Shown: positions 9,766 to 20,601, counted from the first letter of the stretch. The stretch: 64,000 nucleotides of DNA from Diplonema japonicum (GCA_964019335.1 OZ025726.1:186001-250000); one strand, 5' to 3'. The notes: generated from the sequence alone by a model not told the origin. Numbers and translations are program-made.

Positions 9766-10398
9766 CTACGGAATACGTGATTCATATTTAGGATCTTTTT
9801 TCGAGTTGTAATTGGACGCAGGCCAAGCAGAGGTGACCTTTCTGGACATGGGGAAAGGCGTCTTCGTGTGTTTGTTAATATCGGGATGGAGAACGCTCTC
9901 TGGTCGTTGCGTTGCTGTGGTGGTGGGGTGGGCGGTGCGCTTTGATTGGAACGGGGACAGCATCCCAAGCTCGGGGACGTTGGAGTAAAGGTCTTGGACA
10001 GACCGGGGGATATTCGTCTTGGGGGAGGTGTCAAAGGGAGGTTTGAACCTGATCTGTGCCAGCTCTTGTGAAATGGCTGACGATCTAGGGTTCTTGTCTT
10101 CAAACATACTGTTGAAACCAGCCCCGGTAGCTTTCATCAACAAGGACTCTGTTTTGAACTCGCTAGGTACCACGTCCCAGTAATCCCCCCCTTCTGTACT
10201 TTCCCTTCTCAATCGCAGCCAGTTTCTTATTGTCACGTCCCTCTTTTCTTTCGGCAGCCTTTCCAGGAGCTTCTCCCTCTTAGCCCGTGTCACCGCATTC
10301 CCTGACGACATGAAATCTTCCAACTGTGTTTGGGAATACCCTTGAGGCCTGCCGCGTTGAAGCCACTTTGCTCGCAGTGCAGCGGTTCTCTTCATCAT
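9766..10398 (-). CDS. Unknown 210-residue basic protein
   Basis: I do not recognise a family. The protein is hydrophilic and basic with no signal peptide or membrane segment. A helical charged N-terminal part (residues 1-70, rich in K/R/E, with RAKREKLLERLPKEKRD) is followed by a Pro/Ser/Thr-rich disordered half. It starts with two tandem ATGs at 10398; a CATTCAAAAG acceptor lies about 40 nt upstream after a long T run. Its stop is 79 nt before the antiporter start. Codon structure and clean flanking signals make it a real gene; the function is open. Confidence 0.7.
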   Translation of the reverse strand: MMKRTAALRAKWLQRGRPQGYSQTQLEDFMSSGNAVTRAKREKLLERLPKEKRDVTIRNWLRLRRESTEGGDYWDVVPSEFKTESLLMKATGAGFNSMFEDKNPRSSAISQELAQIRFKPPFDTSPKTNIPRSVQDLYSNVPELGMLSPFQSKRTAHPTTTATQRPESVLHPDINKHTKTPFPMSRKVTSAWPASNYNSKKDPKYESRIP

Positions 10399-10453
10399 TT
10401 ATCCTCCGCCACCACCCTCCCTGTCTTTCTTTTGAATGTGAAAAAAAAAAAAG

Positions 10454-10484
<31 letters not shown>

Positions 10485-10490
10485 CATCAT

Positions 10491-10994
10491 TTATTCCTTT
10501 TTCCGCGCGTCCAGGGTTTTCAAAATGAACGGTGCCGCCAGGAAGGCTACCGCCGCAATGCTAGCAAGGATAAGGCCTGCAAGGAGCAGTGTGTCTCGTC
10601 CTGGGATCACACCCCATGTCAGTTCGTCAAGACGGACGTGGAGTGTGACCTCTGACGCTGAGATGCCTGGGTATCGTGTGCCCTCAGGCTCAGCTGTTAG
10701 CCGGATTAAGTACCCACTGGTCGTCTCACACGTGAATTTCTCCTTCTCGACGTTTAGCAGGCTACGGGTGTGTCCGGTCTTTTTTTCGTTTTCCCTGCTT
10801 ACTTGGATACTTACCTTCACAGGCGTGACTGCCTTGTAGGATACCTTTACCTCATAAGAGTTGTTTGGCACGCATGTTGCCCTGACGAATTCTTCAAATG
10901 GAGGTGTCCCCCTTAATAGCACGACGCCGTCAGGGGTCACGAGGGGGGGCTCACCAATCGCCAGGACCGCAGATAGGACAAGACACACTTGCAT
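10491..10994 (-). CDS. Small type I membrane protein, unknown family
   Basis: 167 residues: a signal peptide (MQVCLVLSAVLAIG), a luminal or extracellular region of about 120 residues that looks beta-rich with two cysteines (C41, C88), one membrane helix near residues 136-157 (LLLAGLILASIAAVAFLAAPFIL) and a short basic tail ending KTLDARKKE. The KKE ending resembles, but does not exactly match, a dilysine retrieval signal. A TGA directly precedes the ATG at 10994, which fixes the start. No family is recognised; it could be a cargo-receptor-like or adaptor protein, but that is a guess. Confidence 0.7.
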   Translation of the reverse strand: MQVCLVLSAVLAIGEPPLVTPDGVVLLRGTPPFEEFVRATCVPNNSYEVKVSYKAVTPVKVSIQVSRENEKKTGHTRSLLNVEKEKFTCETTSGYLIRLTAEPEGTRYPGISASEVTLHVRLDELTWGVIPGRDTLLLAGLILASIAAVAFLAAPFILKTLDARKKE

Positions 10995-11769
10995 TCAGAG
11001 ATTTGAGGGGGGGGGGGGGGGATTGGGTAAATGCAGTGCTATGGGTGCTTAAATAGATCTTTTACAAAAGGGGGGGGAAGTAAATAAAAAAAGGGGTTAT
11101 GGGAACAATGAGAAGGGGAAGCGTTTCTAAAGTATAATAAAAAAAAATCTTTTTTTTTCTCTAGTTTACAATAAAAAAAAAGGAGGGGAGATTCTAGAGG
11201 AGTGGGAGGAGAAAAAAAAAAAAGAAGAAGGGATAAATAACTTCATTAGAAACGAATCTATTTTTTTTTGTCTCCCCCCCCTTTTTTTTGTTTCGCTATT
11301 CTTTTTTCTGAGTTTTGTAAGATACGAAGTTTCTTTCTTTCTTTCTTTCTTTCTTTCTTTTTCTTTTGTTATATCTGAAGAAACAATTCTTCTGTTTGCA
11401 AAAAAAAAAAAATAAATAAAAAAAAAATAAATAAATAGAACAAGCCATTGTATTCTTTTCATACTATTGCGTAATATATAAGTCACGAATTTTTACTCCT
11501 GATAAGGTGATCATGCCGCAAAATCATCTATCTGACAGCCATTAAAAACCCAAAAGGCCTGACAAAATAGTGACTAAGCTGTAACTGTAAACTCGTACTG
11601 ACCAACATTCTTTACTGGCGCAAGAGCTGCACAGGGAGTAAAGCCTTTTCAGACAGAAGGCAGTCGCGACGGCCACTCAGAAAGAAAGGGGGGGGAATAG
11701 AGTTGAGAAAAATTACACCAGAAATGAAAGGAAAAGAGAAAAATCTCCTTTTCAAATTTTGTTTACAGA

Positions 11770-11801
<32 letters not shown>

Positions 11802-12077
11802 CGATTGGCAAACGGAAAATAGAATACATAAAAGGTAGACAAGTAAGACAAGTAAAGAAGAAAAAAAAGGGGGGGGGAAGAGGGGAAACACACACAACCC
11901 ACTGTACACCATGCACTCTTCTCCTTTACAGCATTTTGTTTTTTTTTTTTTTGTAATCGAAGATTTTTTTCTTTTCTATCCTTCTCTTTTTTTTTTTTCT
12001 TTCTTTCTTTTTTTGCCTCTAAAAAAAAGATTTCTATACAACAAGGACTTTCCTTTTTTTTTTATTTATATATTCAT
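10995..12077. other. Intergenic spacer with microsatellites
   Basis: About 1.1 kb without a supportable gene. It carries a G run at 11007-11020, a (TTTC)n microsatellite at about 11330-11360, A runs including one of about 30 near 11771-11800, and T runs near 11940-12060. A low-repeat stretch at 11480-11660 has no long open frame and no recognised RNA. Confidence 0.55.
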
Positions 12078-12232
12078 TTACGGCTCTTCAACTTCTTTTG
12101 AAGGAGGTGTCCCCATGAGGATGACCCTCCTCGCTCTGGGAGTAGACCCAGAGTTGGAGTTTCGAGACGAACCCGGCGAGCTAGATTTGGGAGACAGATT
12201 GAAAGGGATGTGCGATTGATTCGCATAAAGCT

Positions 12233-12268
<36 letters not shown>

Positions 12269-13125
12269 ACCTGCATGTTCCGACTGAAATGCACCAACTG
12301 CCTCCGGAAATCAGTGTTCTGCAGCACGGGTGCCTTCTTCACAGATACCTTCTGAACCGCCTCAAGCAGCCCAAGATTGTTTTCTGAGAAGAAGAGCTGC
12401 AGCGCCACCGCCATTGCAACCGACCGGTTGACCGCCTTCAAGCAATGCAACAGGACCCTCCCCTTCTTTTCCTTGCGCACCTCCTGAACCGTCGTAATAC
12501 ACTTCCCAATGTGGTTATTGATAAGAGGATAGTCATGGGTATCTTGAGCATAGACCAATGTAAGCCCGATTCCATGTAAGCTATACGAATCTGCTGGGAA
12601 GAGTGACTGGGCAGGGCACATGTTGATTACATGGGTAAACCCATCTTCATGGAGTCGTCTTGGGTCAGCAGCGTACTTTGCAGTTCCACATGACATCCAA
12701 GGGGTGATCTCGAAAGGTGTGTGTTCTTCTTTTGAAGGGAGGCGTTGTTTAACGTCGGTTGGGCAGAAGACAAGCTTTGCAAGGGAAACCTCGACTCGTG
12801 TTTCTTCAAGGCTTCTCACCGGTGTGCAGTAGCCGACTTCTTTGTTGCATTTTTGTACTGAGCCGGCCGTGGCCTGCCCCGTCATAGGGCAGGGTACCAG
12901 GTCTCGTTTTTCTACCCGCCGCCGCCGCCTTCGCTTCGGGCTCTCCTGCGGGGCGTCATTCCGTGCAATTTTCAGTTCGATTTCCAGGTCCTCCCCATCG
13001 CTTCCGCAGTAACCGTCCGGCGGGCTTATGTCCGGGACATTACCGCTACACGTGCTTCCGGAAAAAGGCGACGGTGACTGGAAGAGCGACACAGGCCGTC
13101 TGAACTCCACACGGTCCTCTTCCAT
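12078..13125 (-). CDS. Dual-specificity protein phosphatase
   Basis: 335-residue protein from two exons, 12271-13125 and 12078-12230, joined across a 40-nt GT-AG intron (12231-12270) filled by poly(A). The first 140 residues are low-complexity and polar with an RRRRRR stretch that could be a nuclear signal. The phosphatase domain covers about 145-285: a substrate-fold segment WMSCGTAKYAADPRRL, the general-acid region AQDTHDYPL, and the active-site loop HCLKAVNRS with C-x5-R. The second exon gives a Ser-rich tail of 50 residues ending at a TAA at 12078. The loop has V-N before the arginine, which is unusual but keeps the catalytic Cys and Arg. The substrate is unknown. Confidence 0.85.
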
Positions 13126-13237
13126 TTAATTATATTTTTTTTTTGTGTCCCCCTCCCTTTTTTTTTAAAAAAATTTTAATTTTCTGAGAAAAAAAAAAAT
13201 TTTTTTTTCTTCTTTTTTTTTTTTTTTTTTTAAAAAG

Positions 13238-13759
13238 CTACGTCAATGTGCAAATCTCATCGTCCGTGCACTTCATAATTTCTCGCAATAGATCTTTGTT
13301 CTCCAAGCCTGCGATGACACGCTCCTTGTCATTTATCTGTTTGTTCACGTCACCTTCGTTGTCATGGCTCCCAGGGGTCAAATACAAGTTTAGTTTCCAT
13401 TTCGTCTCTGGGGGCAAGTACCGGGCAGTACGTTCATGGATGCATAGCGCAATATGTGTGGTCAAGTGGCAGTGCGGGACGGTGGGTGTAACAAATATAG
13501 TAAGGTGTGCGTGCTTGAACCCTTTGTAATAATTTAGTGTAATGCCCGATCGCTTGACCACCCCGAGATCGCTTAGGGAGTAGTCTTTGTGCTCCGGGTC
13601 GCGAATCACTTTTATAACCTCGAATATGTCCTCGCCTACATATTGAGTGGCCTTTTCCATCTCTGTGAGCTCCCTCCCGTCCACCGTGCATGTTCCCTTC
13701 TCTGGTTCGCTCTCGGCCCTCTTGTTCGAGAGCATTTTTTCTAGCTCATTTCGGTCCAT
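13238..13759 (-). CDS. CIAO2: MIP18-family cytosolic Fe-S assembly factor (CIAO2-like)
   Basis: 173 residues. CIAO2 proteins act with CIAO1 and MMS19 in the targeting complex that delivers Fe-S clusters to cytosolic and nuclear apoproteins. Family landmarks are RDPEHKDYSLSDLGVV (about residues 60-75), the reactive-cysteine segment TPTVPHCHLTT and the C-terminal VNKQINDKERVIAGLEN. Length is typical. I chose the ATG at 13759, where the conserved-length product begins; upstream codons are homopolymer translation. Single exon. Confidence 0.9.
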   Translation of the reverse strand: MDRNELEKMLSNKRAESEPEKGTCTVDGRELTEMEKATQYVGEDIFEVIKVIRDPEHKDYSLSDLGVVKRSGITLNYYKGFKHAHLTIFVTPTVPHCHLTTHIALCIHERTARYLPPETKWKLNLYLTPGSHDNEGDVNKQINDKERVIAGLENKDLLREIMKCTDDEICTLT

Positions 13760-14888
13760 TGCTCTTCCTCCCCTCCCCCTCCCACCTCTTTTTTTTTTTT
13801 CTTTTTTTGGTTTGCATGGGGGAAACGGGAAGAAAAAAAAAAAAAAAGAAAAAAAAAAAAAGCTGAACAAAGGAAGCGCGGGTTCGCGAGTGAATAAATA
13901 AATAAAAAAAAAATAGACGACAATAAGGATGAAGGAGGGGTGAAGAGAAAAAAAAGGGGGGGGGAACAACCGTACTTAACAGTATGGCCACCCGGGGATA
14001 AGATGGAAAAAAGAAAAAAAGAGAAAAATGGAACGGCGCGCATTCTGATCTATATCCTGCTCAAGCTTAGATAGCCGCCCCGTGGTCACTTTTGGACATT
14101 TTCCTTTTTTTTTTTCCCCCTTTTTTTTTTTCTTCCTTTTCTCTTCTCCCTCTTAATTATTCCACGAACTTCTGGGTGTGTGATTTTTTTTTTTTTTTAC
14201 TTTTTTTTACTTTTTTCTCTTTTATCTTCAGGGGGACGTGGTCCCTTCTCAGTGCCAGAAAGCCACGCTCCCTCCTGTTGCTTGGAATCGTGGAGGGGGG
14301 GGGGGGGGAGGGTTGCCCGAAGAGAAGTGGTTTTCTTGTCCTTCCCGCCGGGCAACCCAAGGAACTCGTAGTAACAAAAAAAAAAAAGAAGAGGAAAAAA
14401 AAAAAAAGAAGATTTACCGCATCATATCTCTAAAACCCGTTTTTTTTTTTTTGACCCCCCTTCCGTCAGGAGGACTGAGAAAAATTGCTTTAGTTAAAAA
14501 TATTTTTTTTCTTTTTCAATACAATGGTAGGGGCTTTTTCAGGGGGGAAAAGCTCCCGCTGTTGATGGATACCCTTCGGACTTTGCTGAACAGGCTTTAG
14601 AGAGACAGAGCGTACTTTCTTTTTTTTCTTTTTTTTTTCGCAATGGCAAGAAAAAAATTACACATGAGTTAAAAAAGAGGGGGGGGGGGAGGAAAAGAGT
14701 AGGTGGAGGAAGGGCCAATAAAAGTGCTGTGCCATGAGATCTAGAAACAGAGGGAAGTAATATAGCCCAAATTTTTCTAAGACCCCGGGAGCATTTCCAC
14801 TTGTACGGAAAAAAAAAGGCAACCGATAAAACTTTTTTTTTCTTTTTTTGAGTCGTGCGCAAATTAAACCTTTTTTTTTTTTTTTTTT
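13760..14888. other. Intergenic spacer
   Basis: About 1.1 kb of T-, A- and G-homopolymer-rich DNA between the CIAO2-like gene and the repeat island. It has a G12 run near 14296-14307 and several mixed purine runs. The open frames here are translated homopolymers. I see no gene or RNA. Confidence 0.5.
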
Positions 14889-15304
14889 TTTTATTTCACT
14901 CTTCGTCATTTTCTTCACTCACTAGGGGCCTCATTATTTAACGCGAAATGGCCATTATTTAACGCGAAATCGCCATTATTTAACTAGTTAAATAATGAGA
15001 TTTTGCAGTTAAATAATGGCCCTTCAGAGTGGAAAAATGAGTCTCGCCGTGGAAAAAAATGCACCCAACCCCTTGAAAAATTTTTTTGGGGTGGGCGTAT
15101 TTTGACTATTTTTGGCCATCTGAGGCCATTCCAGCCCTTAAAAGTGGGAATAAGTGCCTTACTTCCCCTTTAAATGCCACGGCGAAATAGCAACCCCATA
15201 TTACCTTAGGAAAATCCCCAAAAAGGCTGACCTGCGTGAAAAAAAAAACAGCAGTGAAAGCAGTGAAGAGTGAGTGACTCAAATGACGAAGAGTGAAATA
15301 AAAC
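14889..15304. mobile_element. MITE-like element with 20-bp terminal inverted repeats
   Basis: Bases 14891-14910 and 15282-15301 are perfect inverted copies of a 20-bp sequence (core TTCACTCTTCGTC), and a less exact inverted block (TTCACTCACT and AGTGAGTG) continues inward. The interior carries five copies of CATTATTTAAC or its complement at 14931-15020, two of them forming a palindrome at 14970-14999. No coding capacity. It follows a T run directly. No matching transposase type is recognised, so the family is open. Confidence 0.6.
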
Positions 15305-15321
15305 GACTTACTTGCCGCCAA

Positions 15322-15420
15322 ATGAGCCATTATTTAACTCTCGTTACCCGTTTTTTTGCACGAGGGCCCGCAGGGCCCTCGTGCAAAAAATTCGGGAACT
15401 CGAGTTAAATAATGACTCAT
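15322..15420. repeat. 99-bp perfect-core hairpin
   Basis: A long inverted repeat. Outer arms read ATGAG-x-CATTATTTAACTC on both strands (15322-15350 and 15393-15420). The core is GCACGAGGGCCC, a GC spacer, and its complement, flanked by T7 and A6 (15352-15390). The arm motif CATTATTTAACTC is shared with the adjoining MITE-like element, so the two probably belong to the same repeat family. It could form a cruciform or a stable RNA hairpin. Confidence 0.7.
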
Positions 15421-15569
15421 AATTTGTTGGCAATAAATAGTTATTTTTAAATGAGCCGACAATAAATTAAAAAAAAGAATTTACTTACATTTTCTCCACT
15501 TTTCTTTTTTTTTTTTTTCCCCACCCGGATCCCTCCTCCCCCATCCCTCCCAAAAAAGGAAATAATTAT

Positions 15570-16411
15570 TTAACCACTAAAGGACCGGGGGTTTTTTGGC
15601 GAAAAAAATTTACGAACCCGGAAAAAAAAAAAAATGCGAGAGTTTAACCATAGGAAAGTACACTATACCCTTTAAAAAGCACGTGACCCAGGGGGTAAAA
15701 AAAAACAGTTTATTTTTCATGCAGGGGGGCTTATTTAGTGTTCATACGGGGTCGGGAGAGGAAATATACAACAAAGTACTGAGCATCGCGAGCGACTTTG
15801 CTCAACCCACTCGAGGGCGCTTGGGCGGAGGACAGCCTCCCCCACTTTTTTTTTTTCCCACAGATGTCGATTTTCTTCCAACATTGGGTCCTGGCGGACG
15901 CTGGAGCCTTTGAGGATTTTTTTTTCAAGCGTCCCCAGAATTGTCGGTATTTTACCATGTCAGGGTAGTCATTTTTTTGTATGAAAAAATCTCAAAGCAC
16001 TCAGGGCACAGGGCAACATTGCACGTTTTGCAGGTGTAAAATTGTTTTTTTTTTTGATTTTTGGCACAGCCTTGAGGTGAATTTCATACTATAGGCAAAG
16101 TCGTAGAGATTAAAGGCAAAATTATAGGCAAAGCCGAAAAGGTTAACACGGGTTTAGTACGGCCGTGCCACAAGAGGAACCGGATGCTGTCCGAACTCTG
16201 CTGCATGACTCTGTCATGGCGTGAGATTTGTTTGCTGGCCTCCTTTTTCGTTTTTCTGCCCACTGTCGTCTTCCGGAGTTGAACCTATAAAAAAAATCGC
16301 GGAACAATGGGTCTTAGTAAAGTCCAGGGGCTGTGTGGCACAAAAAGTGTCACATAGAAAAGATAATTTTTCTTAAGGACACATATGTCCTCATGGTCCT
16401 TTAGTGGTTAA
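15570..16411 (-). mobile_element. piggyBac-type transposon remnant with TTAA ends
   Basis: The ends are TTAA plus CCACTAAAGGACC on the left (15570-15586) and the exact complement on the right (16395-16411): a 13-bp inverted repeat flanked by the TTAA target duplication typical of piggyBac. Internally the minus strand encodes, at about 15954-16042, a Cys-rich module of the form C-x2-C-x4-LC-x2-CF, matching the C-terminal zinc-binding domain of piggyBac transposases. It is followed by a stop. Upstream sequence (16150-16290) is open in places but I cannot align it to the catalytic domain. At about 840 bp this is an internally deleted, inactive copy. Confidence 0.75.
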
Positions 16412-16685
16412 AAAAAAAAAAAAAAAAAAAACATCCATAAGGAGAAGAGATGGAAAAAGAAGAAAAGGGTGTTTTGCACTCCCCCTTTCTTGTATCCTTC
16501 GCCCCCTCTCTCTTAAAAAATTTTTTTTTCTCTCTCTCTTTTTTTTTTCTTTTTTTTTTTTGACACAAAAAACAAAGATTGTATAGAATTTTACGGTATA
16601 AAACTACAAGTGGGTGGGTTACGGGGGGAGAGTATACAACATATGTGTTCTTTCTTCTTTTTTTTTTTTTTTTCCCCCTCCAGTT
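16412..16685. other. Spacer between piggyBac remnant and kinesin gene
   Basis: About 270 bp of A and T runs with short mixed segments. Nothing coding or structured is seen. Confidence 0.5.
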
Positions 16686-19456
16686 TTAGTGTTTTCGCCG
16701 TCTGGTTTCAGGGGACCCACTTCTAACCCCGAAGGGTGATGTTTGCCAAGTAGCTAGCGACGAGTACACCTCTTTGTGAGCTTGTTTTTGCTGCGCCTTT
16801 TGAGGTGTATCCTGCAACCAAACTGCAAGTTTGTCCTTGGCCCGCTCCTCCCTCCTCGTCCTGCTCCCGGCACCAACAACGTTTGGCGATGACATCCATT
16901 CAGCCGCCGCTTCCTGGTAATGCCCGAGAGCTCCGGTAAGCTTATTTATGGTATCTGCTTTATCCTCGATTATGGGTTGCAACGCACGGGCTTTTTCACC
17001 TAAACCGGTGGTGGCGGTCATTTTGACTGCGGCAGCCATGACATCTCCGGAAATGCAACGTTCACTGCTCAATGATTTTATGATTTTTGTATCAGCTTCA
17101 TGCATTTCTCTTAAAAGCAGGCATTGCTTCTTGTAATGGTCCTTCCTGTGCGCCAAATCGGTGTGTGCTTCTTCTGAAACGTAAAGTTCCGCTTGAAGCG
17201 TTTTTACAAGCTTTCGAAGATCGTCTAGTTCCGTCTCTGCAGCCCGGGTTAACTGTGCGTGTTCGGTTTCTTTACGCAACGCTTCTTTTCTTTCGATTTC
17301 CAGTTTTTCCTGCGTCATTCGAAGCTCTGATTCAAGACGTTCGCGAAGGGACTGCGCTTCCATTTTCAGCATGGTTTCTGTTCGCCGGAATGTGGCCTCT
17401 GCGTCTTCACCGGATTCTCGTTCCCTTTCAAGTGCGGTTTCGAGGTTTTTTAGCTGTTGTCGGAAGTGTTCATCTTTGAAGGCGATCTCGTCTTGAAGAC
17501 GTGAGAGCTCGGTTTCCATTTGTTTCTTCTCGCTGACTTCTTTTACCAAGGTTTCGTTCACTACTGAGAATTTACGCACAACGTGTTGTTTTACTTCGTC
17601 CAGCTCGTGGACACCTTCGTAGTCATCAATTCCTATTTCTTCTAAAAGTCTTCTGGTTTGCATAAGTGTGGAGGCAGCGTCAGATTGACGTCTTCTTGAT
17701 TCGGACTCCAATCGTTGTGTCACTTCGTTCAGTTCTGAACGTCGCTCCACCATTTCGTTTTTGGCGAGTTCTAGCTCGAGTTCTTGGTCTTGAATCATTT
17801 CTTGTTTGAGCTCGAGGTCATGTTGCGTCCTTTCGAAATGCAGTTTCAACTCCGCTTTTGCATCTTCTATATCTTTTTTCTCCGCTTCTAGTTTTTCCAT
17901 TAGCTTTTTCGATTCCATTTTCCCCTTTTCCAACACAAATGCAGATCGGAACGCTGATGCGAATTTGTTTTGTTTTTCCTTCAACACTTCCCCGCGTAGT
18001 TCTACCTCTCTTTCTTGCATCGCTCGAACGTCCTCTTGTACTTTGAAGAATTCGTTTCTCTCAAGTTCGAGCAGTTCTTGAAGTTCCTTCACCTCTTCAA
18101 CGTTGCCGGGTTCGTCCTTTGCGTTTTTCAGTTTCGCTTCCAATTCTGCGATTTGTGCTCTTAAAGCGTTTGCTTGTTTATCAACAGCAACTTCTTGTTT
18201 TATAGCCTTGCACACGATGGCTTTTGCCTTCAATCCGTACCGCAAGGTGCTCACAGTGTCTTCAAGGTTGTCCTTGTGCGGGGAAATGGTGCAGATCATC
18301 ATTGTTTTCGAGTTCCCGCCAAGGGAATCTTTAAGAACCCATGTGAGCATGGACTCCCGATATGGTGGCACCTTCTTGGCACCCTTGCTGTTTTCAATTA
18401 GGGTGTCGATGACTCTGTTAGGAAATATTTAAAAAAAAAAAAAGCATACTTTCTCAAAGTTGAGAGCGACAAGTTGATGGACTTCCCCTCGTCGGCGGTT
18501 TTACCCGTCGCGCCTGTTTTCCCGATACGCTCGCTGCCAGCTAAATCTACCAAATTGATGGTCGCGTGGCCTCGTTGCTTAGTGTCGGAGTAAGATGTGT
18601 AAATGTGGATTTGAAAAATAGCGTGGGAACGGGAAGATGTTGCGTTCATCTTGGTGCTGGCAAGGGCACGCTGGCCTATACCATGTTCCATCTCGTCCTT
18701 GCACTCCTTGTCGGTCCCAACTATCTTTGACTCGAGACCGTGGACTTGCACACCGTACAGCGGGTGCTGTCTGATCTTCACCGCCGCGTAGTCCGCGTTC
18801 TTATTCTTCGCAAAGAGATCCTTGACCTGTTCATTGTAGATCTCAAGGAACGTCACCTCAACCTTGTAGATCGTCTTCGGCTTCTCCACCTTGTCGATCT
18901 CTATTTGCTTGAAAAGGTTTTCGACAATTCTTGGAGAGATGCCCATGTGTTCGCCGTGGCTTGTTCCGAGCATGGAATACGACTTCCCAGACCCGGTCTG
19001 CCCGTATGCGAAGATGCATGTGTTGTAAGAGCCCCAGGCGTTTTCAAGGGCGAGTTTTCCTGATTTGTCGTAGAGGTCTTCTTGGTCCGCGAAACCGTTG
19101 GGCGACATGTCAAAGCGCTCGCAGGTATCCTCTGGGATGGACCAGAAACATTCGTCGTACTCGTAACTGTTGCCTGCCTTCACGCTTTCAAAGTCGTCCT
19201 CAGCGTCCAGCACGCTTGTCACGTTCCCCGTCATTTCCACCACGCACTTCAGGTCCTCGTTCGCCTCCCTTGAGATCTCGATCTCTCTCTTGTTGAAGGG
19301 CCTCACGCGGACCATCACCTTCACGTTGTTGGTCATGGACGCGCCTCGCGGGCTGCCAACGGCGCTCGCCTTTCTCTCTGGGCTCCCCTTCGTCGTGCTC
19401 TCGGTTCTTTCCAACAGCGTGCTCCCGCGGCGGGAGCCTGCCCGTGACCTTGCCAT
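16686..19456 (-). CDS. Kinesin motor protein, kinesin-3-like
   Basis: 911-residue plus-end-directed motor candidate from two exons, 18450-19456 and 16686-18414, split by a 35-nt GT-AG intron (18415-18449). After a 40-residue basic, Ser-rich leader comes a complete motor domain: VMVRVRPFNKRE, P-loop GQTGSGKS (about 152-159), switch I NATSSRSHA, switch II LVDLAGSER, and the kinesin-3 signature LTWVLKDSLGGNSKT after the splice junction. The remaining 480 residues are mostly coiled coil rich in E/K/R, followed by a polar tail. There is no obvious FHA or PH domain, so this is a reduced kinesin-3. A TATGGTAG acceptor lies 29 nt before the ATG at 19456. The cargo is unknown; intraflagellar or vesicle transport are both possible. 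Confidence 0.9.
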
Positions 19457-19484
19457 TTCTCCCCCTCCCCCCCTACTCCCTTTC

Positions 19485-19515
19485 CTACCATAGGTTGAAC
19501 ACAACGGGCAGAAAA
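19485..19515 (-). promoter_or_regulatory. Probable spliced-leader acceptor of the kinesin gene
   Basis: In sense, a T-rich tract (TTTCTTCTTTTTTTTTTCTG) is followed by an AG at 19485-19486 in CCTATGGTAG, 29 nt upstream of the ATG. The upstream coiled-coil gene stops at 19614. Confidence 0.5.
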
Positions 19516-19613
19516 AAAAAAGAAGAAACATCGTCTACACATTCAGGTTGGGGGGGAAGGTACAAAAACAGGGGAAGGGGGGTCGGGGGAACAATATTTT
19601 TTATGTGTGTGTC

Positions 19614-20570
19614 TCAGCGTCTTATCCTCGATGGTGTCATCATTGCGTTTGTCCCCGACGGCCGTGGGGGGGCAATGGTCTCGGACGCCCGGGGTAGGAT
19701 CTTTTGGATTTCGTTGGCGGCGTTGACGGCAGCGTCGCAGATGGCTCTTCGGGACGCGAGTTCTGGGCTTGGCGATGCGTGCCTATGCCGGATTGGGGAA
19801 TATCTGGCAACTGGCGGAGGTGGTGGTATAGAAGGCACGTCGCCCTGTATCGCACGGAGTGCGTCTGTCATGTGTATGGCGGTCTTGGATGCCTCGACGG
19901 CCATGTGTGTGAGGCGTTGCTCGTCGTGGGCAGCGTCTTCAACGTCCTTGCGGGCAGTGGCGAGATCACGCTGCGCGACACCAAGCTGAGCAAGGGCCTC
20001 CCGGTGCTGTGTGGACGCATCGTGTTCGGACCGCTGGGTGGCGTCCAGCTCGGAACGGACCCCGGTCATGAATTGCTGTTTGGCGGTGAGTTCGATACTC
20101 GTGTCCTTTGCAGCTTGTTTGGCATGGTCGTAGGATAGTTGTGCAATCCCGAGTTCATGATGGGAGGCCTTTTGAGTCAGTTTCAACTCCTCAACCTTTC
20201 GGAGCATCTCTTCTAGAACGACGTCTATCTGCTGTGCCTTCCTCCGTTCGTGGTCGAGCCTTTGATCGGCGCTTTTTAGATCCAGTTCTGCCATGCCGTT
20301 TACTTCCTTTGCGTTCCCCACGTCGGCGATTGCTGTCTCGTACCGTTCTCTGAGGTCCCGGGATCGTTGCACGACCCTGTCCAGCCTGCTTTTTGCGTTC
20401 TGCTCTTCCGCCTCGCAGGTTGCGAGTGTTGCTACTTGCACCTGAACTTTGCTCTCGTTCGTGTGGATTTTGCCATTCGCTTGTATCGCTGCTTGACGTG
20501 CCTGGCACTCCTTAAGCTTCACTGCTTCGACTTCTTGTCGCACAGCTAGTATATCGTTGAGGGACAGCAT
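19614..20570 (-). CDS. Coiled-coil protein, unknown
   Basis: 318 residues. Residues 1-235 form an almost continuous coiled coil with heptad spacing and many A/E/K/Q/R residues. A proline linker (PSIPPPPPVARYSP) follows, then a short helical segment and a basic Ser/Pro tail ending PSRIRR. No catalytic motif, signal peptide or membrane segment. The ATG at 20570 follows a CAACTACAG acceptor by about 20 nt. A structural, cytoskeletal or flagellar role is plausible for such a protein, but I cannot place it in a family. Confidence 0.75.
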   Translation of the reverse strand: MLSLNDILAVRQEVEAVKLKECQARQAAIQANGKIHTNESKVQVQVATLATCEAEEQNAKSRLDRVVQRSRDLRERYETAIADVGNAKEVNGMAELDLKSADQRLDHERRKAQQIDVVLEEMLRKVEELKLTQKASHHELGIAQLSYDHAKQAAKDTSIELTAKQQFMTGVRSELDATQRSEHDASTQHREALAQLGVAQRDLATARKDVEDAAHDEQRLTHMAVEASKTAIHMTDALRAIQGDVPSIPPPPPVARYSPIRHRHASPSPELASRRAICDAAVNAANEIQKILPRASETIAPPRPSGTNAMMTPSRIRR

Positions 20571-20601
20571 TGTTTTTTTCTCCCCTCCCTGTAGTTGTAG
20601 T

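Noticed and set aside
14889-15304. CRISPR-like array from the repeated CATTATTTAAC motif
   Set aside because: Copies are in both orientations with irregular spacing and no associated cas genes, and the host is eukaryotic; it is a transposon-type inverted repeat.
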